Assembly (NCBI GenBank): GCA_951213105.1
Contig: OX578145.1
Span: forward strand, 120,325,239-120,389,238
Direction of reading: 5' to 3'
DNA from: Amaurobius ferox
Lineage: Eukaryota > Arthropoda > Arachnida > Araneae > Amaurobiidae
Length of the DNA: 64,000 nt
Made by a program: the position numbers and the translations under genes. Below, piece by piece: positions 57,470 through 64,000 of the stretch (its first letter is position 1; the number at the start of each line of letters is the position of its first letter). The notes under the pieces are model-generated. The model was not told the DNA's origin and made no database searches. It saw nothing but the letters and a program-made list of their open reading frames with translations.

Positions 57470-59595
57470 TTTTCTTATTGAAAAAGTATTGTTTTTCACA
57501 AAAAAAATTCGATTTCGAGATTTAAATGCCAATATATGTGTCAAGCCCTTCCGAACACGTTTTGATTATTTGAGTGATGTTCGTCTGACTGTCTATCTGA
57601 TAGTAGTCGATTTCTTGTATACATGGTAGCAGCCAGAAATATTAATAGAGCTACACGAAACTTTATATCTGGCTTCGCTCTGATCGCTAAACAATCTGAT
57701 GCGGGCAGCACATGACTTTCCTTATATAATGCAATGGATTTACTAGTTTCACAGTCAAAAAATAATGTATAAGATCCACAGTACTGTGTCTTTATCGTTG
57801 AATTGTACATTTGGCGATTTTCCGGATGACAACATGTAAAATTATTTCAAAGTACTCAATTAACTTATACTTCGCGCAACTCTAAATAAACAATCATTAA
57901 TATTGATAGCATCCTCAATAAACGATATAGTCCATATATTAAAATTCTTTAATAATTTCTTCATCAATTAGGAGTAATTTTCATTAATTTAACGTCATTT
58001 TTTCAATTTTGACGATATTTTTGTAAATCTGGGACAAAATATCGCCAAGTTGACAATACTTTACTAAATTATTCGCTAAGTTTGCCAAATGCATCACCAA
58101 GTGTTATAGACAAACGGAGAGAAGAGTATTTCTCATATATTAGAAGGCCGATTTCCGTCATATGACGGAAATCTGAATTTGCAAAATATTACTTCCCATT
58201 TGGCGTCATTTTTATCACTTTGGCGACATTTTTGTCATTTTAGCAACATTTAAAATAGTCGTTAAGTTGGCGACGTCTCACTAAATTTGACGCCAAGCGT
58301 TACGGACGGACGGAGAAATGCTTTATTCTTATAAGTTACGCTTATGTTCTTTCTAAGATATTGAACTTTCATCATCTAGTCGTCATTTTCATTGATTTAG
58401 CGTTATTTTTTCAATTTGGCGAAATTTTCGTTAATTTGGCAACATTTAAAAAGTTGCTAAGTTGGCGACATTCCGTCAAAATGTTGCCAAGGGTTATGGA
58501 AGGAGAAATAAGTTATTCTTGTAACAGATAAATGACTATTGGCGTCTAAAGACAAAAGTATTACCTAAAGTATATTTTCTCATGAATGGAACTAACTAGA
58601 TCCACAAAAATAATGTCACCAAATTTATCGCATGATACAAGTATTACTTATGAAAAGTGAATATATTTCACAATAGGTAATATGTTTTTATTTCATATGA
58701 TTTTTTGATAATTTTTTTTTAAAAATGTGCAATATCTCGAGAACGGTTCATGTTAGCGTTCTAAAATTTATATCAATCGTTTTCTAATGAAGAATTACGT
58801 AAAAAATAACTATTTACGCAACTTTATTAAAGGTTTTAATTTTTTGATGATTTTTTTCAAAATTTCACTGGGAAAATTTAGGGGGGTTCTGAACATTCGA
58901 TTGCGTATAAAACAATAAGCTTCCAGTATTCATGGATTGTAATTTTTGTACTAAATTTTGTTCCAATTGCTCTATTCGTTCGTCAGTTGTCGTCTCCGCA
59001 GACTCACTGACACACACACACACACAGACAGCATTTCAAAAACGTCTGATTCGTGTTCAGGGATGCTTGAAATGTGTTCTTCTATCAAAAACTCGAATTC
59101 GAATTTTCGACCCCTTAACAATACTTTCTTTATACATTATATGCATATAAGGAAAGTAAAAATATAGAACTAGATAGAATTTTTTTTAATTAGAAAGAAA
59201 ACTTCATAATTTATTCGAAATCATATATTTTTAACCTGGCAGCATAGGACAAAATTATACATAATCATGCATAAAAGGGTTTATTTATCGCTTAATGATT
59301 ACGAGACATAATAGTTTCTATCATAGTTGTGAAAATAGCCGTTATACAATTTTTCTTTTTCGTGACACCATTAGCCTCCGTGGGAGTAAGTTATCCCCCG
59401 GGGGGAGGTGCATTGTCAAGCATTGTATCAATCGAAATCTTCTTTCAAGCCTTCTAAAGTAAAGAATGAAACGCTGTAGTTATAATCATTTAATATCTAT
59501 GATACCGATTTTTCAAAAATTTTCTTGTAAAATTTGAAAAACAAAAATTAATTCTGGTATGAGAAAGACAAGTTGAATCACACCCCAGTTATTTT
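57470..59595 (+). mobile_element. Family H/G helentron-like element, copy 2, split by family A
   Basis: The left part (57470-57686: AAATGCCAATATATGTGTCA, TCGATTTCTTGTATACATGG) and right part (59161-59595: GATAGAATTTTTTTTAATTA, GTATCAATCGAAATCTTC, GGTATGAGAAAGACAAG, T-run) align with 7964-8370 and 10235-10535. The interruption is the 1.47-kb family A element. The left terminal hairpin arm is decayed here. Confidence 0.6.
57687..59160 (-). mobile_element. Family A helentron-like element, copy 8, enlarged
   Basis: In reverse it begins ATCTGATGCGGGCAGCACAT and ends TTATACATTATATGCATATA then AGG. It is about 0.5 kb longer than other copies because the TTGGCGAC region with its flank (CGGACGGAGAAATG...GATATTGAA) is present in two to three diverged units (57960-58130, 58190-58320, 58370-58510). 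It has a (CA)n tract at 59008-59024. It lies inside the H/G copy. Confidence 0.75.
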
Positions 59596-59847
59596 TTTTT
59601 AATTTCTGGATTATTGTATTGATATATGCTATTTTGTGTACACAAGCAACATTGCTCAGACCCTACAGTTTATAGTGGATTCCGAGTTGCCACGAACAGC
59701 CAAACACATACAGGGATTTGTTCTTGTACATGTGGCTTAAACCGATAGATCCAAACGATAAAATTTAATCCGTTCGGCCCCAGATGGATCATTTCATACA
59801 GTTATTAATAAAAACGTGCATGGAATCAATAATAACAAAACAAATCT

Positions 59848-60605
59848 AATGTGGGCAGCACATGACTTTCCCTGCAGACTTATATCCACTTTCTCTTTAT
59901 TTTAATTAAATTTAATTCACTTTTAATTCAATTTTCTTTTTCATTTGGTAACTGGACCTATTTTCAAAGATGACGTAGAGAAAATACGTAAAAACTAAAA
60001 TATCTCGAGAACGACTAGTCCTAGTGCAATGGGGTTGGTCTTATTCCTTTCATCGTTAAAAATTATGTATAAAACAAGCATTTAATGTATATATTTGAGC
60101 ATACGTAGTTTTTATTTTAGATTTCTACGTTTTTTGAGGGCCATTTTGCACAAAAAGGCAGGTTATTTTTTTTTCGAATCATACCAAAATCTAATCAGAG
60201 CCAGGGTAATCTACAAGAGACTTATCTACTGAATTTTGTGAAATTCGGTGCACTAGTTTTTCAGCTAGAGTGGATACAAGCTTTTGCGGGCCATTTCACA
60301 AAAATAGGCGGGTTCTTTTTTCCCAAATCGTACCTAAAACTAATCAGCACCAGATTCGCCTACATGTGACTCACATACCAAATTTTATGAAATTCGGTCC
60401 ATTATTCTTTTAGTTAGAGTGGATACAATATCTGCACAGATAGACAGACTGACAGACAGACACACACACAGACGTCACGCTAAAAATAGTTTTTTCGTAT
60501 TCTAAAGGTCTCGAAACGTGTAGATCCGTCGAAAACTCGAGTTGAGATTTTTGGCATGATTCCAATACTTTCCCTATACATTACCATATATTGCAGGGAA
60601 AGTAA
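59848..60605 (-). mobile_element. Family B helentron-like element, copy 3
   Basis: In reverse it runs from ATGTGGGCAGCACATGACTT, through ATATCTCGAGAACGACTAGT and two related segments with GAATTTTGTGAAATTCGGT, to a GACAGACAGACA/CACA tract near 60450, AAAACTCGAGTTGAGATTTT and the left hairpin (ATTACCATATATTGCAGGGA then AAGT). It is the best-preserved B copy. No coding frame. Confidence 0.8.
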
Positions 60606-62562
60606 CAACCCAAAAAACGCTCTGAGTAAATAAAGTTTCGTTAGATAAAATAAAAATAATAATCTAATTTATCTTAACTCTAAAATATTTTGATAAGAAA
60701 AGGAGGACTTATCAAAATATTTTCACTAGTTAGGTTTATTTTACAAGTCACCAAGAAAGTACCAAATGAACCAGAGGCAGAAATCCATATAAGTTCGCTG
60801 GAGTAAATAAACAACTGACTGAACTCTAAATTGAAAAATACTGAGATAATACTTTTCTGTTTACTTTCGGCTATCATATAGTCTATGTTTACTGAAGACT
60901 TCTGGAATATAAAAATAGTCTGATTAATAATTCCAGAATATAACTTCACAAAAGTTGGATTAAAAATACATAGCATCGAATTGATACGTACATTCTCAGC
61001 TTTGGCCAGAATAGCAGCTGAATAAAGTCACAAAAGTTGGATCAAAGACATGGAAAGAGACATTAAAGATCCAAAGACACAAAGATTTGAGTAGGTGCTA
61101 GGTAATTTTACTCAACGAGACCTTTGAAGCAATAATATTTTTTATCAAAACATTTTAAAAATATTTTATTGAATTCGTCATGAACAATGTTTGTCCGTCT
61201 GTCTGTTTCAACTTCTTTGATAGCATTTTTAACATGTTTTCCTACGTCCTAAGAATCTGAAATTTGGGGTGCAACTTAGTCCAATAGACCAGTTTAATCT
61301 ATTAAAATATGGAAAATCCTCGAAAATAAAACAGATTTTTTTTTCTTTTTTTGCAAAATGGCCCACGCCTTTGAAGATTTTCTGTTATTACAGAAGTATA
61401 TAATCCTATTTGTCGAAAAACTGTTACATTGAACTTTTATATTCTGCCCTGCCGATGGCACTAATGATGTTTTGAATTGCGCGAGCTAACTAAATTGCCA
61501 CTTATAGCAGACATACTGCTCAAAAAACATTTCCGTGACGTCACTCCTAACACATGTTGCTGGGACTTTCAGAAACGAAAGCCAGAGTTGAAAAAGAACC
61601 GCCGATCAGTGAAACAGTATGGAACTAAGATCACTGTAAAGATTATTAATGATTTGTAAATATGTAACATAATAGTGTGTAGTGAAATTATATAATATCC
61701 AAGAAATGAAAACCGACTCGGTTAATAGAAATATCTTTATTTTAATTAAACTTAAGTATTTTCAGAACCGATAGAAGTGCTCAAATACTGTCATCAACCT
61801 GCTGCTTCCCCGGGAATCTGAGGTAGGATCTTTTATATTTTCAATTTTAAGTATAAATGAGAATATTAGAATCCTATAGAAGGAATATGTAATGAATTCT
61901 TTCACGACACTATTGCTGTAAGATAGTTAAAAATGATTGGAGGTATTTGAATTTCAATTATCAAATTCAGACAAAGAAACAGGTTTTTTTTGGCTTTCAA
62001 GTATCAAGTTCAGTTATAGAAACTGTTTTTTTTTGGTCGATAAGAAAGTTTAGAAATAGCTGTAGGAGGAAAATTATTCGAATCAGTGTTAAGTGATCTA
62101 GAGCATTTAGATGTTTTTGCACAGGCAAATTCCACCAACTTTATGCACTTTCTTTCATCTATGTCAGCTGCAGTAATTCTGGTATTAGCTAAGTGTGTTA
62201 AGAAAGGATTAGTAGGTGAAAATAAAGCTGGGCATTATCCCAAAGACTGGTACTGTCTTGAATTTGGCGACTCTTCTGGCGCCCGGTGTTGAAGCAGTTG
62301 TTGGTGGAAGAGTAGGAAAGTCCTTTTTTGACTTCATAACCCTAATAAAGTGATAAATAATCAATTATATGTCAAAGGGATTGAAACTATGTCAGTATTA
62401 TCATTAATTGATAACCAAATAATAAACAACAAATGTAAACAGACATAGAATAGTTGCCACGAATTTTTAAAACATATTTTTAAAAGTATCAAACAGTTCA
62501 ATACACCATAAAATAACATATTACCAAATTTGATTGAAGCGGTAGAAAATATAAGGTCATAC
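60606..62562. other. No gene recognised
   Basis: The frames at 60680-60976 (minus), 61477-61659 (plus, basic, ending KKNRRSVKQYGTKITV) and 62086-62292 (plus) match nothing I know and lack clear splice context. About 61190-61330 has the CTGTCTGTTTC plus AATCTGAAATTTGG style seen in the E and B repeats, but I could not pair it with a copy. Confidence 0.4.
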
Positions 62563-63199
62563 TCATGGAAGTAAAACGAGTTAAAACCAACGAGTTTATA
62601 TACAAGGAGACAATACCGACGCCATAAGTTAAATTTGTGCCTTGGCGTGACGTCACTTACAGTCAGCTATCCGCATTACCACCTCAACTGTACGATCTTG
62701 CTATTTGCTATTGAATGAATATATTGATATTTTAATTTTATTTCGTATATCTTGCTTTAATTTCATATATTTCGATTTCAATTTTCACAATAACAAGTAA
62801 ATTGACTGCTTTTGACGTCACCGGCAGCGCGAACGGCGGCTCATGGCGAATAATTTTGTAAAATTAAAATATTAACTCAATGTAAAGTAGAACTGAAGCA
62901 ATATAGAATATCCCTGCGTATTCAAAGTTATTTTACATTTCAATTTATTTTTTATCTCCCTATTTTCTGTACTCTATCCCACAACTACAAAACTGTACTG
63001 GTGAATCATACTCATGATTAGGGAACCCTTAATTTAAAAATATTCAAAAATACATATACTAAATTATACGCCTTTCTACTGCATCAATTAATAATAGCGG
63101 CTAGCTTCTAGTGACACCTAGATATAATTATCAAAGCATTGTGGCATTTCCAAGCGTTTCATCTATAGTTTAGTTTTATTTCTTGCTTTCTAACTCCAT
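62563..63199 (+). mobile_element. Family C MITE, copy 9, diverged 5' half
   Basis: It starts TCATGGAAGTAAAACGAGTT. The region 62610-62875 differs from other C copies and contains GACGTCACTTACAG and GACGTCACCGGCAGCGCG. From AATGTAAAGTAGAACTGAAG (62881) it follows the family to TTCTAACTCCATG at 63200. It is directly followed by copy 8. Confidence 0.65.
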
Positions 63200-63202
63200 G
63201 CA

Positions 63203-63708
63203 CCATGGAGGTAAAAGTAAGGAGTTAAATCTTCATATTTAGAAAACGCCAATATCGTTTGAGGCAATAATTCAGGTGGCTCTGGGTTAAGATAAGTAGG
63301 CCTGTATTGTATGCATTTCTATGGCGAAAGATCTAAAATATTTATTTAAACTGTCAATTTTGTAAAAATTTATAATAGTACAACGTAAAGACTAACTGAA
63401 GCAATAAAGAATATTCCTACGTATTCAAAATTATTTTACTTGCCAATTCATTTTTATCTCTACATATTCTGTACTCTATCCTACAACTATGAAAAAATAC
63501 TGGTTAATTATACTCATAATTAAGGAATCCTTAATTTAAAAATTATTAAAATTACATATACTAAATACTACGCCTTTCTATTGTGTCAACTAACAATAGC
63601 AACTACTTTACAAACACTAGAGACACCTAGATATAATTCTCAAAGCATTATGACATTTTCAAACGTTTCATCCATAGGAGTTTTATCTCCTCCTTTCTAA
63701 CTCCATGG
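63203..63708 (+). mobile_element. Family C MITE, copy 8, complete
   Basis: 506 bp from CCATGGAGGTAAAAGTAAGG to TTTATCTCCTCCTTTCTAAC then TCCATGG. This is the best reference copy: the two termini form an imperfect inverted repeat of about 30 bp (CCATGGAG.TA.AAAG.AAGGAG pattern). No coding capacity. No clear target duplication. Confidence 0.9.
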
Positions 63709-64000
63709 TTGAGACATTTCGTCTGCTGTTGCGCACTACGATTTTTAGAACTTGGAATGATTCGTTATTCTTTAGCTTATTCGTATATTCTTTTGTGAAG
63801 CCATAGATTCAAAACAACGTAAATCGAATGTTATGTATTTTTATCGTCATGAATCTATAAGTGTTAATTTATTCTCTGAAATTCGTGGTTTTATGTAATC
63901 AACATAACAACAAATAATAGATAACGCTTTAAAGAAATTGTTTTCAATACAGCTCAACTTTTTTTGGCGCCAAACCTGTGGCGTGCAAGTTTATGTTATG
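63709..64000. other. No feature recognised
   Basis: AT-rich sequence with no frame, repeat or RNA gene that I can support. Confidence 0.4.

Noticed and set aside
61477..62292. Two plus-strand frames (60 and 68 residues) as small genes or further OXR1-like exons
   Set aside because: No family match, and no similarity to the TLDc domain that should follow the 45800 exon.

Overview
This is eukaryotic, strongly AT-rich, non-coding-dominated DNA from an arthropod, and my guess is an arachnid. The evidence is a spliced metazoan gene with GT/AG introns, dense nested DNA transposons and helentron-like repeats, and a Penelope-like retroelement. No bacterial-style genes, operons or CRISPR arrays are present. 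Nearly every open reading frame longer than 60 codons is an accident of repeat sequence.

Host gene: two internal exons on the + strand (38879-39044 and 45800-46046), separated by a 6755-bp intron, splice in matching phase. Together they encode the linker just before the TLDc domain of an OXR1/NCOA7-family (oxidation resistance, Drosophila mustard-like) protein. The flanking exons, including TLDc itself, were not found in the window. The 64 kb are therefore mostly intron and flank of one long gene.

Repeat landscape: I group the repeats into working families by sequence shared between copies. Families A (about 0.9 kb, 8 copies), B (3 copies), D (4 copies) and H/G (2 copies) have the same architecture. 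Each has a left-end hairpin whose arm recurs as a subterminal copy near the right end, then a second small hairpin and a T-run, with a microsatellite inside. This is the layout described for helentron (Helitron2) non-autonomous elements (HINE/DINE-1-like). Family C is a MITE of about 500 bp with imperfect inverted ends beginning CCATGG. F (about 535 bp) and E are further non-coding families. Many copies are nested: A in C, D in C, D in F in H/G, A in H/G, a Tc1-like element in D, and a mariner-like MITE in F.

Layout: 0-5 kb holds a 51-bp minisatellite, two B copies and a broken transposon-type gene. 5-10.5 kb holds C/A and H/G-F-D nests. 12.6-16.4 kb is a complex TTGGCGAC-type array with a 148-bp, eight-unit satellite derived from the A right end. 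17-24 kb holds A, C and D copies, a Tc1-like element and a tRNA-derived SINE. 25-38 kb holds A copies, a mariner-like MITE, a hAT-like MITE, E repeats and a recent 542-bp tandem duplication. 38.9-46 kb is the OXR1-like gene segment with a C/foldback nest in its intron and a GC-rich island. 47-50 kb has D and E copies. 50-56 kb has Penelope-like pieces, including a frameshifted reverse transcriptase flanked by direct repeats and (TA)n tracts. 56-64 kb holds C, H/G, A and B copies.

The repeats look non-autonomous or inactivated. No intact transposase, Rep/helicase or reverse transcriptase is present.
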